From Polaromonas sp. A23 (GTDB lineage: Bacteria > Pseudomonadota > Gammaproteobacteria > Burkholderiales > Burkholderiaceae_C), in assembly GCF_002001015.1 (NCBI RefSeq), contig NZ_MUNO01000017.1, positions 1 to 64,000 on the forward strand: DNA of 64,000 nt, given 5' to 3'. This document shows, one piece after another, positions 56,104 to 64,000 of this stretch. The notes under the pieces were generated by a model that made no database searches, had not been told where the DNA came from, and saw only the letters and a program-made list of their open reading frames with translations. Both the position numbers and the translations under genes were made by a program. Each line of letters starts with the position of its first letter. The stretch's first letter is position 1.

Positions 56104-57297
56104 TTAGCGGCTGGCCGCGTCTGCCTCGGCCTCAGGCCACAAGCTCGGGAACAGAAACCTCAGGGCATGTTGCGGCAAGCCAAACCTTACCTTGCCCTGA
56201 GGCGAGTCGGACGCCAGGAGGCCACGCTTGACCAATGCGCCCAGCGCATCTGTGGCACCGCGTTCGCTCATGCCCAGCATGGATTTGAAATCGCCTCGCG
56301 CCATTTCCTCGCCGCTGAGAAACAGGTAATGCAAACCTCGCAGGGACTCTTGACGCACACCTGATTTTTCTACGGTGGCTTCAAACACCAGGCATGCCTC
56401 AAGGCGATCTTTCATGGATGCAAAAGCCAGCATGCCCGACATGAACTCGACCTGATCCAGACAAATGGTCAGCACGTAGTCGATCCATGCAATCAAGGCT
56501 TGTTCACTCAGGTTGCCTCTGCCGTCCAAATCCCCGCGCCGTGGCTCGTCGGCGTCCGCAAGCAATGCGTAGTAGCGCTCGGTGCTGCGCGCGAATCCGC
56601 GCAGCGGTGACCACAGGCCGCCGGTGTAGCCAAGAGCGCCAAGCAAGGTATGCGTATGCAGCCGCATCACACGACCATTGCCGTCGATGAAGGGGTGGAT
56701 CCAGCCGATTCGCTGGTGAGCCGCGGCCAAGGCTATCAGGCTGGCCTCACCTCGTCGCACCTTGCCATAAACCCTTGCCCAGTGCTCTGTAAATTGCACC
56801 ACGCTGTCATGTGCCGGGGCTATGTGTTTTCCAACCGTGACATCACGTGTACGTAGCTGTCCTGGCACGATGGATTCGTTGTCTGGGGTCAATAGATCGG
56901 CGAGGGGCAAGCGACCAAAAAGTTCGCGGTGTATGTCGAGTACGGCGTCGGCCCTGTACAGAGCCTGGGCGCCTTCTGCTCCGCTGTAGCGAGCCTCCAG
57001 CGCTTCTTCAGCGTCTATATGTGCCACTGCCAGGCGTTGCTTCGCGGCCAGTGCGGCATTTTTTGAGAAGTCTTTTCTCAGTGCCCGATCAATCTCATGC
57101 GGCCGGGTGTGCTGGCCCTCAATGCGGTTGGTGTAGTACGAATTCATGCTGCGCAGCATTCGACACAGCTCAGGCGGCACGCGAGTGCCCGCCAGTGTGC
57201 CGGCCAGTCGTGACAGGTCGTGCGCTTTGGCCAGAAGTGGCTCACTTCGGGCTTCCGATGGCAGCAGCGGCTCAAACTGGTGTGGTTGCGTATACAT
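56104..57297 (-). CDS. Fic family AMP transferase, class II (self-inhibited)
   Basis: A 397-residue Fic protein. The catalytic loop HPFIDGNGRVMR is intact at residues 201-212. The inhibitory helix motif T-x3-E-G (TNRIEG, residues 56-61) is at the N-terminal side, which defines class II and would hold the enzyme off until displaced. A C-terminal winged-helix-like part (MLGMSERGATDALGALVKRG) may bind DNA and autoregulate. Fic proteins usually AMPylate a host protein; no antitoxin gene is alongside. Upstream are three TGCCAAC repeats. Confidence 0.92.
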   Translation of the reverse strand: MYTQPHQFEPLLPSEARSEPLLAKAHDLSRLAGTLAGTRVPPELCRMLRSMNSYYTNRIEGQHTRPHEIDRALRKDFSKNAALAAKQRLAVAHIDAEEALEARYSGAEGAQALYRADAVLDIHRELFGRLPLADLLTPDNESIVPGQLRTRDVTVGKHIAPAHDSVVQFTEHWARVYGKVRRGEASLIALAAAHQRIGWIHPFIDGNGRVMRLHTHTLLGALGYTGGLWSPLRGFARSTERYYALLADADEPRRGDLDGRGNLSEQALIAWIDYVLTICLDQVEFMSGMLAFASMKDRLEACLVFEATVEKSGVRQESLRGLHYLFLSGEEMARGDFKSMLGMSERGATDALGALVKRGLLASDSPQGKVRFGLPQHALRFLFPSLWPEAEADAASR

Positions 57298-57409
57298 GCT
57301 TACATTATGCCAACATTGAAAAACTTGTAAACCATTGATAAATAATGATTTTTTATCACATCTGCCAACTATTTTGCCAACATTGTTGCTGACTAAAGCG
57401 CTTTCCCGT
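57298..57409 (-). promoter_or_regulatory. fic promoter region with TGCCAAC repeats
   Basis: The motif TGCCAACATTG occurs at 57308-57318 and 57375-57385, and TGCCAAC again at 57363-57369, all in the same orientation. The stretch between is strongly AT-rich (TAAATAATGATTTTTTATCA). The first copy lies 11 bases before the fic start. This is the layout of an operator, perhaps for the Fic protein's own C-terminal winged helix; that is inference. Confidence 0.45.
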
Positions 57410-57574
57410 TAGTGTTCTGTCCCGCAAATAAGGTGATGAAATGAAATTGTCCAGTCAGCTGTCAGGCAAGGCGCGAGGAGGCGACATAGCCGTAGCTATG
57501 GCAACGACGAGCAACGCCGCATGGCGGCTGAATGGGCGATTTCATATCGCCTTTATTTTCGGGACAGGACACTA
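57410..57574. mobile_element. 165-bp palindromic MITE-like element flanked by TA
   Basis: TAGTGTTCTGTCCCG at 57410 is inverted as CGGGACAGGACACTA ending at 57574, and the similarity continues inward for about 60 bases (AAATAA-GG-GAT, TGAAAT, CAG-C). The centre CATAGC-CGTA-GCTATG is itself a hairpin, so the whole element can fold as one long stem. There is no coding capacity. The TA at each end fits insertion at TA, as IS630/mariner-type elements do. Confidence 0.7.
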
Positions 57575-57605
57575 GCTGCCGTTGCATGCTATTGATAATG
57601 GAGAG

Positions 57606-59216
57606 ATGGATTCCTCCCGCGTTGCCCGCTCATCCGCCATTGTCCTGGCCACGCTCAACGCCAAATACATTCACGCCTCGCTGGGCCTGCGTTACCTGCT
57701 GGCCAACATGGACAAGCATGGCGGCGCCGGCCTGCGGGCGCAGACGCAGCTGCGTGAATTTGTGATCGGCCAGCCAGCCACGCGCATGGTTGAAGAGTTG
57801 CTGGCGCTGCAGCCCGAGGTGATTGGGCTGGGTGTGTACATCTGGAACGTGGTCGAGACCACCCAGTTGGTGCGCTTGTTGAAGACGCTGAAGCCGGAAA
57901 TCAAAATTGTGCTGGGCGGCCCCGAGGTCAGCCACGAGGTGGAGCAGCAGGAAATCTGCCGCCTGGCCGACCATGTGGTGACCGGCTGGGGCGACGTGAG
58001 TTTCCCCAAGCTCTGCCGCTCCTTGCTCGACGGCCCGAAGCCGTTGATGAAAGTGATTCCCGGTGAGCAACCCGCGCTTGACGAACTGGCACTGCCCTAC
58101 GCCGAGTACACCAGCGAAGACCTGGCCAAGCGCCTGCTGTATGTCGAGGCCTCGCGCGGCTGTCCTTTCAAGTGCGAGTTCTGCCTGAGTTCGCTCGACA
58201 AAACCGCCTGGGCTTTTGATCTGGACCTGTTCATGGCAGAGATGGAGGCGCTGTACCGCCGGGGCGCGCGCAACTTCAAGTTCGTGGACCGCACCTTCAA
58301 CCTGAAGATTGACAACTCGGTGCGCATTCTGCAGTTTTTCCTGGATCGCATTCAGGAAACGCCCGATGTGTTTGTGCATTTCGAAGTGGTGCCCGACAGC
58401 CTGCCTGACCGCCTGAAGGAATTGATTGCGCGGTTTCCGGACGGCTCGCTCCAGTTCGAGGTGGGTATCCAGAGCTTCAACCCCGAGGTGCAGCAGCGCA
58501 TCTCACGCAAGCAGGACAATGGCAAAACTGCCGACAACCTGCGCTGGCTGGTCAGCCAAAGCCGGGCCCATGTCCATGCCGACCTGATCTTCGGCCTGCC
58601 CGGCGAGACGCTGCAGAGTTTCGCCGAGGGCTTTGACCGCTTGTACGAACTCGCGCCGCACGAGATCCAGTTCGGCGTGCTGAAACGACTGCGCGGCACG
58701 CCGATCACCCGGCACACGCAGGACTTTGCGATGGTCTACGACCCGCAAACGCCGTACACCATTCTGCAAAACTCCACAGTGGACTTTGCGGCCATGCAGC
58801 GTATCAAACGGTTTGCACGTTATTGGGAGATGGTTGCCAACTCCGGGCGTTTTGCCCTGGGCCTGAGGCTGTTACTGGCGCCGGGCTCGGCCTTCCATCA
58901 TTTCCTCAACTTCAGCGACTGGCTTTGGGAGACGACGGCCAAGACACACGAATTTGCGCTGGAAAAACTGGTTGACCTGCTGTTTGATCACCTGACGCAG
59001 GTGCGTGGGCTCAACGAGCAGGATGTGCGTGCCGCCTTGCTGACGGACTACCAAGCCAGCGGCGCACGAGCCCGGCCTCGCTGCCTGGCAGGTTTGCTCG
59101 GCAGCGGGCAAAAGCCGCAATCAGCCGGAAAGGGCCTGAGCGAACGGCAAAACCGTCATCTGAGCCAGCAGAAAAACCTGCGCGAAGACATCCGCCAGGC
59201 CGCTGCGGCTGCCTGA
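57606..59216 (+). CDS. B12-binding radical SAM protein (DUF4080-like)
   Basis: A 536-residue protein with an N-terminal cobalamin-binding-like domain (LATLNAKYIHASLGLRYLLA, then VIGLGVYIWNVVETTQ and GGPEV) and a radical SAM domain with the cluster cysteines C186, C190 and C193 (GCPFKCEFC). Later blocks are EVGIQSFNPEVQQRISRKQD and DLIFGLPGET. The C-terminus carries a domain often annotated DUF4080. The reaction is unknown. ATG 57606 with GGAG is preferred to an upstream TTG. The gene starts 32 bases after the palindromic element. Confidence 0.88.
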   Translation: MDSSRVARSSAIVLATLNAKYIHASLGLRYLLANMDKHGGAGLRAQTQLREFVIGQPATRMVEELLALQPEVIGLGVYIWNVVETTQLVRLLKTLKPEIKIVLGGPEVSHEVEQQEICRLADHVVTGWGDVSFPKLCRSLLDGPKPLMKVIPGEQPALDELALPYAEYTSEDLAKRLLYVEASRGCPFKCEFCLSSLDKTAWAFDLDLFMAEMEALYRRGARNFKFVDRTFNLKIDNSVRILQFFLDRIQETPDVFVHFEVVPDSLPDRLKELIARFPDGSLQFEVGIQSFNPEVQQRISRKQDNGKTADNLRWLVSQSRAHVHADLIFGLPGETLQSFAEGFDRLYELAPHEIQFGVLKRLRGTPITRHTQDFAMVYDPQTPYTILQNSTVDFAAMQRIKRFARYWEMVANSGRFALGLRLLLAPGSAFHHFLNFSDWLWETTAKTHEFALEKLVDLLFDHLTQVRGLNEQDVRAALLTDYQASGARARPRCLAGLLGSGQKPQSAGKGLSERQNRHLSQQKNLREDIRQAAAAA

Positions 59217-59240
59217 TACCGCAAGCGGCACAATACGGCC

Positions 59241-60080
59241 ATGACAACGCCAAGCCAGCACCGTTACTTTTGGGCCGATCTCAAAAGCCCCGACTTCGCC
59301 CGGCTGGACCTGGCGCGCACCATCGCCGTGTTGCCGGTGGCCGCCATCGAGCAGCATGGCCCGCATTTGCCGCTCAATGTAGACGCGACACTGGTCGACG
59401 GCGTGATTGCCTCCACCTTGCCGCACCTACCGCCAGCGCTGCCGGTGCTGTTTTTGCCCACCCAATCAGTGGGCATGAGCCCGGAGCATGGCCGTTTTGG
59501 CGGCACGCTCACACTCAAGGCCGAAACCGTGATCCACCTCTGGACCGAGATTGCCGAGTCCGTGGCGTGCAGCGGCGTCAGGAAACTGGTGCTGCTTAAC
59601 TCCCACGGCGGCCAGGTCGGTTTGCTGGATGTGGTGGCGCGCGACCTGCGGGCGCGGCTCGATATGTTGGTCTACAGCGTGAACTGGTTCAACCTGCCAC
59701 TTGTTGATGCGCAAGGCGGTTCGGTGGCAGATTTGTTCAGCGCTGACGAGCATCGCTTTGGCATTCACGCCGGCGAAATTGAAACGTCCATGATGCTGGC
59801 CCTCAAACCGGAGCAGGTGGACATGGCGCAGGCGCAGAATTTCCATTCCACCTCGCAGGACAGGGCGCAAAAGTTCAGCATCCTGGGTGACGGCCGCAGC
59901 GCAAAGTTGGGTTGGCAAATGCAGGACTACAACCCGCAAGGCGCGGTGGGTAACGCAGCTGCAGCTACTGCCGACAAGGGTCGCGCGTTGCTGGATGCAG
60001 CAGGCCGCAGCCTGGCGCAATTGCTGACCGAAATTGACCAGCTGCCCGGTGACACGCTGAGCAATAAAACGGGGTTTTGA
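59241..60080 (+). CDS. Creatininase family amidohydrolase
   Basis: A 279-residue metal-dependent amidohydrolase. The family motif VAAIEQHGPHLPLNVD holds metal ligands Glu and His. PTQSVGMSPEHGRFGGTLTL, LLNSHGGQ and HAGEIETSMMLAL follow in the right order. Substrates of the family include creatinine and formylated intermediates in flavin and folate routes; the one here is not clear. It is 24 bases after the radical SAM gene, so the two may be cotranscribed. Confidence 0.9.
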   Translation: MTTPSQHRYFWADLKSPDFARLDLARTIAVLPVAAIEQHGPHLPLNVDATLVDGVIASTLPHLPPALPVLFLPTQSVGMSPEHGRFGGTLTLKAETVIHLWTEIAESVACSGVRKLVLLNSHGGQVGLLDVVARDLRARLDMLVYSVNWFNLPLVDAQGGSVADLFSADEHRFGIHAGEIETSMMLALKPEQVDMAQAQNFHSTSQDRAQKFSILGDGRSAKLGWQMQDYNPQGAVGNAAAATADKGRALLDAAGRSLAQLLTEIDQLPGDTLSNKTGF

Positions 60081-60102
60081 ACAGCGGGTGCGCAGGTCTT
60101 CG

Positions 60103-60165
60103 CGCTATAGCTCACTTATTGATAGCGAACTATTGCCGTAACTAAAGGGCGGAGTGCCAATTTGA
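60103..60165 (+). repeat. CTAT-type interspersed repeat, copy after the creatininase gene
   Basis: GATAGCGAACTATT followed by TAACTAAAGGGCGGAG (60121-60153) matches the block after the lactonase gene at 35561-35590. A further CTATAG-N9-TTGATAG part precedes it. It lies 23 bases after a stop codon in the same orientation as the other copy. Confidence 0.6.
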
Positions 60166-60169
60166 TCTT

Positions 60170-60700
60170 ATGTCTTGGCCGCCGACTGATATCACCACAG
60201 ATCCTATCTCCATACCCATGTCAAGCCTCACTCCCAAGCCGCCCCTGAAAGCCCTCGACATCCTGCTGCACGAAAAGCAGACGAATTACCCCGAGCCGTT
60301 CGCGGCCATGGTCCGTGGCCGCGAGAAGCGGCGTTTGGGTGAAGCCTTTGGTTTGACGAACTTTGGCGTCAACCTTACGCGCCTCAAGCCTGGCGCTGTT
60401 TCATCTGTCCGTCATAGCCACTCCCGTCAGGATGAGTTTGTCTACATTGTTGAGGGCTTCCCGACACTGGTCACCGATGCCGGTCCCACGCGGCTTGAGC
60501 CTGGCATGTGTGCCGGATTCAAAGCGGGCACGGGCGATGCACATCAACTCAGAAACGACACGGCGGGCGACGTCTTGTACCTCGAAGTGGGTGACAGGAC
60601 GGCGGATGACCGCGTTACCTATCCTGACGACGACCTTGCAGTTTCGGGGGCGGTAGGCAGCTTCATTTTTGCGCGCAAGGACGGCACTCCGTACAAGTAG
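60170..60700 (+). CDS. Cupin domain protein
   Basis: A single-domain cupin of up to 176 residues. The first motif is SSVRHSHSRQDEFVYIVEG, with the metal-binding His-x-His and Glu pattern, and the second is AGTGDAHQLRNDT with the last His. Such proteins bind or isomerise small metabolites, often sugars or organic acids. The start could be ATG 60170 or ATG 60218 (MSSLTPKPPLKALD). No partner genes are evident. Confidence 0.85.
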   Translation: MSWPPTDITTDPISIPMSSLTPKPPLKALDILLHEKQTNYPEPFAAMVRGREKRRLGEAFGLTNFGVNLTRLKPGAVSSVRHSHSRQDEFVYIVEGFPTLVTDAGPTRLEPGMCAGFKAGTGDAHQLRNDTAGDVLYLEVGDRTADDRVTYPDDDLAVSGAVGSFIFARKDGTPYK

Positions 60701-60741
60701 CGTGCTGAGCTGATCGGTCCGTCTGCGTTGTGCCAGCATGG

Positions 60742-60762
60742 ATCCCGGATCGAGTCCGGGAT
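60742..60762. terminator. Bidirectional terminator-like hairpin between convergent genes
   Basis: ATCCCGGA (60742-60749) pairs with TCCGGGAT (60755-60762) across a 5-base loop. It lies between the cupin gene and the convergent gene ending at 60789. The sequence is of a type common as dispersed repeats in Proteobacteria. There is no T-run, so Rho-independent action is unsure. Confidence 0.5.
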
Positions 60763-60788
60763 GACAGCAGGGCTAGCACACAGGGCGC

Positions 60789-62213
60789 TCAACGCAAGCT
60801 CACCGTCTGCCGCTTCCACGCAGCATCTTGCCCTTTGCCAAAAGCTGCCAGCATGCCCGGTTGACTGGCCTGCTTCTCGGTGGTGAGCGTGTCCATGCGC
60901 GCCACTTCAAAGCTGCGCTTGATTCGGCCAGCAATCCTTGTTTCGCGGACAAGCAGCATGTTCGGTGTGCCTCGCGCCCAGCCTGCGAACTCGATGTAGC
61001 CCAGCTCGGGGCCGCTGCTCGATGGCGGCAACACGTCGATGCTCCATTGGCCCGCGGTTTTGCGAAACACCCACAGCTCGCGCCAGCTGTCCAGCGGTTG
61101 CACTGCTAACGCCAGGGCCTGGCCGTTGGGGTGTGCACTGGCTGAGGCTGTCCACACAATGCCGTAGGTGCAGCGTTTGGCTGCGGCGTCTTTGCCGGGT
61201 TTGCCGTCGGCCTTGTTTTCAAACAGCGCTACACAGGTTTCGCCGGCCTGACCTGCTTCGGCAAGCACCGTCAGCTTGGCAAGCTTGGGGCGCGCAGTTT
61301 CAGCGGCCCAGCGTGATGCACCCACGCGGATGGCGGCGTCGCTGTACTCCTGCTGATCGTTGTCGGTCAGCTCGGTCTTGTTGACGCCCGCCAGTTCAGC
61401 CAGTGAGCGTTGCGCCGCTGCCGTGGGCAGTTCCGCGCGGCGGGCCTGCTGAAATGCCAGACTGGCGTGCACGCCTGCGCGGCGCAGCCGCAGGCGGTTT
61501 TTGCTGATCTCTGGCAGTTGCGCAAACTGCGTGTCGCTGACCTTGTCCAGCACCTCGGCGCGCCACTGGTCGTGCACCAGGCGGTCTTGCGGGTGCATGT
61601 CTGCGCGCATGCAGTCGTGGCGGGTCAGGCTCAGCGCGGCACGCGCCCGCTGCTCGGCGTCAGAAGGCAAGGCCAGCACGCGGCGGAAGGCCTCGCCGTT
61701 GTAGCAAAGCTGCATGGCGCCTTCGCGCTCATAACCCTTGAAAGTCACGCCATAAGAAGCGGCCACTTCCATGTGGGCCGAGATCACATCGCTGACTGCC
61801 TTGGCATGCTTCATGGACGCGCGCCGTGCCAGGCGGTCGGCCATGGTGCCCAGCGCATCGAAAGGTTCCGCGCCAATGGCTTCTGCTGGCGCGGCCTTGA
61901 GGTAGGCGGCGGTGTAGGCCATGCCCAGCGCCTCGGCGCCGGGGCGGTCGCGCAGAAAGCGCACCACTGACAGAAGCTCTGACGCATCGGCTGGTTTCAG
62001 CGAAACGGTTTGCACCTGGCTGATGTGCACAAAACCTGCGCGTTCACGCCTGTGGTCGTACACCTGCAGGTAATCCATGCGCTGGCCGCGAATTTCCAGC
62101 GCGTCGCCCTGCCACAGGGCGGCTTGCTGGGGCGCTGCGTCGCGCGGCGCAGCGCGCAGGGTGGCCTGGTCCTGGGTCACGATGGCCAGTGTGAGCAAAG
62201 TGGCGGCAATCAT
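60789..62213 (-). CDS. Hypothetical protein, exported, paired with SPFH protein
   Basis: A 474-residue protein. The start (MIAATLLTLAIVTQDQATLRAAP) is hydrophobic and then resembles an SH3-like module (LWQGDALEIRGQRMDYLQVY, residues 33-52). The remainder is helical without a known family. Its ATG overlaps the preceding SPFH gene's TAA by one base, so it probably works with that protein, perhaps at the membrane. Confidence 0.75.
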   Translation of the reverse strand: MIAATLLTLAIVTQDQATLRAAPRDAAPQQAALWQGDALEIRGQRMDYLQVYDHRRERAGFVHISQVQTVSLKPADASELLSVVRFLRDRPGAEALGMAYTAAYLKAAPAEAIGAEPFDALGTMADRLARRASMKHAKAVSDVISAHMEVAASYGVTFKGYEREGAMQLCYNGEAFRRVLALPSDAEQRARAALSLTRHDCMRADMHPQDRLVHDQWRAEVLDKVSDTQFAQLPEISKNRLRLRRAGVHASLAFQQARRAELPTAAAQRSLAELAGVNKTELTDNDQQEYSDAAIRVGASRWAAETARPKLAKLTVLAEAGQAGETCVALFENKADGKPGKDAAAKRCTYGIVWTASASAHPNGQALALAVQPLDSWRELWVFRKTAGQWSIDVLPPSSSGPELGYIEFAGWARGTPNMLLVRETRIAGRIKRSFEVARMDTLTTEKQASQPGMLAAFGKGQDAAWKRQTVSLR

Positions 62214-63472
62214 TATTCGGCCTCTTTGCCGTTGGTTTCTTCGGCAGGGCGGCCGGCTTTGGCCTGGGTCGAACCACCCAGCAACCCGGCAGCGATGAAG
62301 CCGCCGCTGGTTGAAGGCGGGGCAATGATCACCGTGATCTTGTCGCTGAGCTTGTCAGCCATGGTTTTCTGGATCAACAGCGGGTGGCGGCTGATTAGCA
62401 CGCCTTCGCGGGCCATTTGTTCGCTGTTGATCTTGCCCACGCGGTCCAGACGGTAGGCCTCGGCGTCGGCCAGCTTTTGGCGGGAGTCAGCCTCGCCCAC
62501 GGCTTCAATGCGGCGCGCCTGGGCGTTGCCTTCAGCAGAGCGGATGTGCGCCTGCTTTTGCGCCTCGGCTTCCAGCAGGCGTTGCTCGATCTGCTTTTGT
62601 TTGAATGGCAACACATGCTTCATCGCTTCTTCCTGCGCCTTGGCGGCAATCACCTGCTCGCTGGCCGCCGCTTGCGCGTTGGTTTCGCGGCGCACTTTCT
62701 CTGCCTGGGCGTCGAGTTCGGTTTCCTTCACACGCTTTTCTTTCAGTGCCAAGGTGTAGCGCATCTTCTCGGTGGCCAGCTCTTCCGACAGCAGGTTGTC
62801 CATGCCGCGGCGATAGTCCTCGGGCAGGTCCACCTTGCCCATCTGCACGGCGCGCAGCAAGATGCCATCTGCGGCCAGTTTTGTTTTCAGCTCCGCTTCA
62901 ATGATTTGCTGAATTTCAGCGCGCTTGCTGGAAAAAATCTCGCGCACGGTGTAGCGGGTAAACACCTTGTAGATCACGCCCTGCACAGCAGGCTGCAACA
63001 CCTGGCCGGCAATGTCGTCGGGCAGGGTTTTCGACAGCGCGGTGATTTTGCTGGGGTCCAGCGCATAACGCACGGTCAGGTCCACCCCCAGTGACATGCC
63101 TTCGATGGACTGAAACGGAGCCGGGCCGTTGGCTTTGCTGCTGTCGGTAGGTTGGTAGACCTGGTCGCGCAGCGAGAAGGCGCGCACTTCATGCAGGCCG
63201 GGCAGCGCCATCAAGGTACCGTCGCGAAACTCCCCCACGCTGCCTGTGAGCTGGTTGGTGCGAATCGCCACGTCTCCGCGTGCAACGTTTTGCACGGGCG
63301 GGTGGGTCCACAGAAAGTACCCGACGGCGCCTACCGCAGCCGTGGCGATCAGCAGGCCGCGCGCGCTGCCGGCACGGCCGGCGGCTTGGGTGCCTATGTT
63401 TTGAGCGCCGTGCAAGGCGCTTGAGAAAGCGGCGGAAATGCTTTGTGCGATGTCGGTCAAACGTGGGTTCAT
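62213..63472 (-). CDS. SPFH/prohibitin (band 7) domain membrane protein
   Basis: A 419-residue protein with one N-terminal membrane helix (about residues 42-58), an SPFH domain (about 60-260) with GDVAIRTNQLTGSV and VDLTVRYALDPSKI, and a long charged coiled-coil (EEAMKHVLPFKQKQIEQRLL) before a Gly-rich tail. Such proteins form large membrane rings that organise proteases or lipids. ATG 63472 has AGGAG at good spacing. The following gene overlaps by one base. Confidence 0.88.
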   Translation of the reverse strand: MNPRLTDIAQSISAAFSSALHGAQNIGTQAAGRAGSARGLLIATAAVGAVGYFLWTHPPVQNVARGDVAIRTNQLTGSVGEFRDGTLMALPGLHEVRAFSLRDQVYQPTDSSKANGPAPFQSIEGMSLGVDLTVRYALDPSKITALSKTLPDDIAGQVLQPAVQGVIYKVFTRYTVREIFSSKRAEIQQIIEAELKTKLAADGILLRAVQMGKVDLPEDYRRGMDNLLSEELATEKMRYTLALKEKRVKETELDAQAEKVRRETNAQAAASEQVIAAKAQEEAMKHVLPFKQKQIEQRLLEAEAQKQAHIRSAEGNAQARRIEAVGEADSRQKLADAEAYRLDRVGKINSEQMAREGVLISRHPLLIQKTMADKLSDKITVIIAPPSTSGGFIAAGLLGGSTQAKAGRPAEETNGKEAE

Positions 63473-63680
63473 GTGAGGCTCCTGGGTTGTGTCAGTGAGA
63501 GCCACGGCGTGTGTTCTCTCTGACCTCTATTGTTCGAATGACGCCGGGAGCGTTCAATGCCGGCACGCGGTGTCTTCGCTCGTTTGGGCGGCAGCTACCC
63601 TCCGCCAACGGAAGAAAAACTCACAGCCCCGCCAATAGCCAGCGCCCATAATGGCAACACCTCATTTCCCAGCGTCTGCC

Positions 63681-64000
63681 ATGACAAAAATCGCCGTGAT
63701 CGAAGACGACCTGCCCATGAGCAACCAGCTCAAGGGCTGGATCCTGTCGGCCAGGCCAGGCATACAGGTGGACCAGTGGTTCAACCGCGACGATGCCGAG
63801 GCCGCCATTGCCCGTGAAGACTACGACGCCGTGGTGCTGGACATCGAACTTGGCCGTGAACGCCATGCGGGTGTGGCCATCATCAACGCCATCAACAAGC
63901 AGCGCGCCACCCCGGTGTTGGTGGTGTCGGCCATGCCGGCCGCCATTTACCGCAGCATCATGAAGGCGCTGGACGCTTGGGACTACCTGCAAAAGACCAC
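63681..64000 (+). CDS. Response regulator receiver protein (partial)
   Basis: The first 106 residues of a receiver domain, cut by the window end. Features are the acidic pocket EDD at residues 8-10, a likely phospho-acceptor Asp in AVVLDIELGRERHAG, and VLVVSAMPAAIY. The conserved Lys is placed in YLQKTT, without the usual following Pro. The output domain lies outside the window. It is divergent from the SPFH operon. Confidence 0.8.
   Translation, partial: MTKIAVIEDDLPMSNQLKGWILSARPGIQVDQWFNRDDAEAAIAREDYDAVVLDIELGRERHAGVAIINAINKQRATPVLVVSAMPAAIYRSIMKALDAWDYLQKT

Overview
The window looks like a chromosomal segment of a Betaproteobacterium, most likely family Comamonadaceae (a Rhodoferax/Polaromonas/Acidovorax-like genome). 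The reasons are the tuf - tRNA-Trp - secE - nusG - rplKAJL - rpoBC order, the gene content (short NtrX, PriA, HemE, DsbD, GGDEF/EAL proteins), high GC, and short interspersed repeats of a kind I associate with this family. No species can be named from sequence alone.

Layout. 1-12.56 kb: end of tuf, tRNA-Trp, then the transcription/translation block secE-nusG-rplK-rplA-rplJ-rplL-rpoB-rpoC, ended by an intrinsic terminator. 12.7-16.0 kb: lemA with an M48 protease, and a flavocytochrome c sulfide dehydrogenase pair. 16.3-21.3 kb: rsmB, a DUF4390 protein and an NtrY/NtrX-like two-component system in one compact run. 21.35-24.9 kb: tRNA-Phe followed by LysR/SDR/SDR/DoxX genes, closed by a decayed copy of the tRNA 3' end and its terminator, which suggests an integrated segment. 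25.2-35.6 kb: a second LysR gene, a truncated xylR, and a pentose cluster (xylose dehydrogenase, epimerase-like protein, two sugar-binding proteins, one ABC ATPase, two permeases, lactonase). This fits uptake of a pentose and its oxidation to the lactone and acid. 35.6-41.2 kb: an antiporter fragment, phospholipase A with a secreted partner, Rep helicase and an AEC carrier.

41.23-42.75 kb: three small genes, all on the minus strand, separated by attC-like recombination sites. The start codons lie a few bases after a core site, and the stops abut or overlap the next attC. No integron integrase is present, so this reads as a cassette array without integrase (CALIN). It carries an ankyrin-repeat cassette and two cassettes of unknown function. 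43.2-46.8 kb: priA and hemE, separated by an AT-rich palindromic region with a perfect DnaA box. 46.9-56.1 kb: a conserved small protein, a GAF-PAS-PAS-GGDEF-EAL protein, a methyltransferase, a lipoprotein, a CoA-binding protein, a redoxin, DsbD and a DUF167 protein. 56.1-60.8 kb: a class II Fic protein, a 165-bp palindromic MITE-like element, a radical SAM/B12 protein, a creatininase-family amidohydrolase and a cupin. 60.8-64.0 kb: a two-gene operon (SPFH/prohibitin protein plus an unknown protein) and, divergent from it, a response regulator cut by the window end.

The most unusual signals are the integrase-less cassette array, a repeat that forms the signal-peptide codons of two unrelated secreted proteins (phospholipase partner and DsbD), the palindromic elements near priA and fic, and a repeat that lies in the same orientation just after three different genes.
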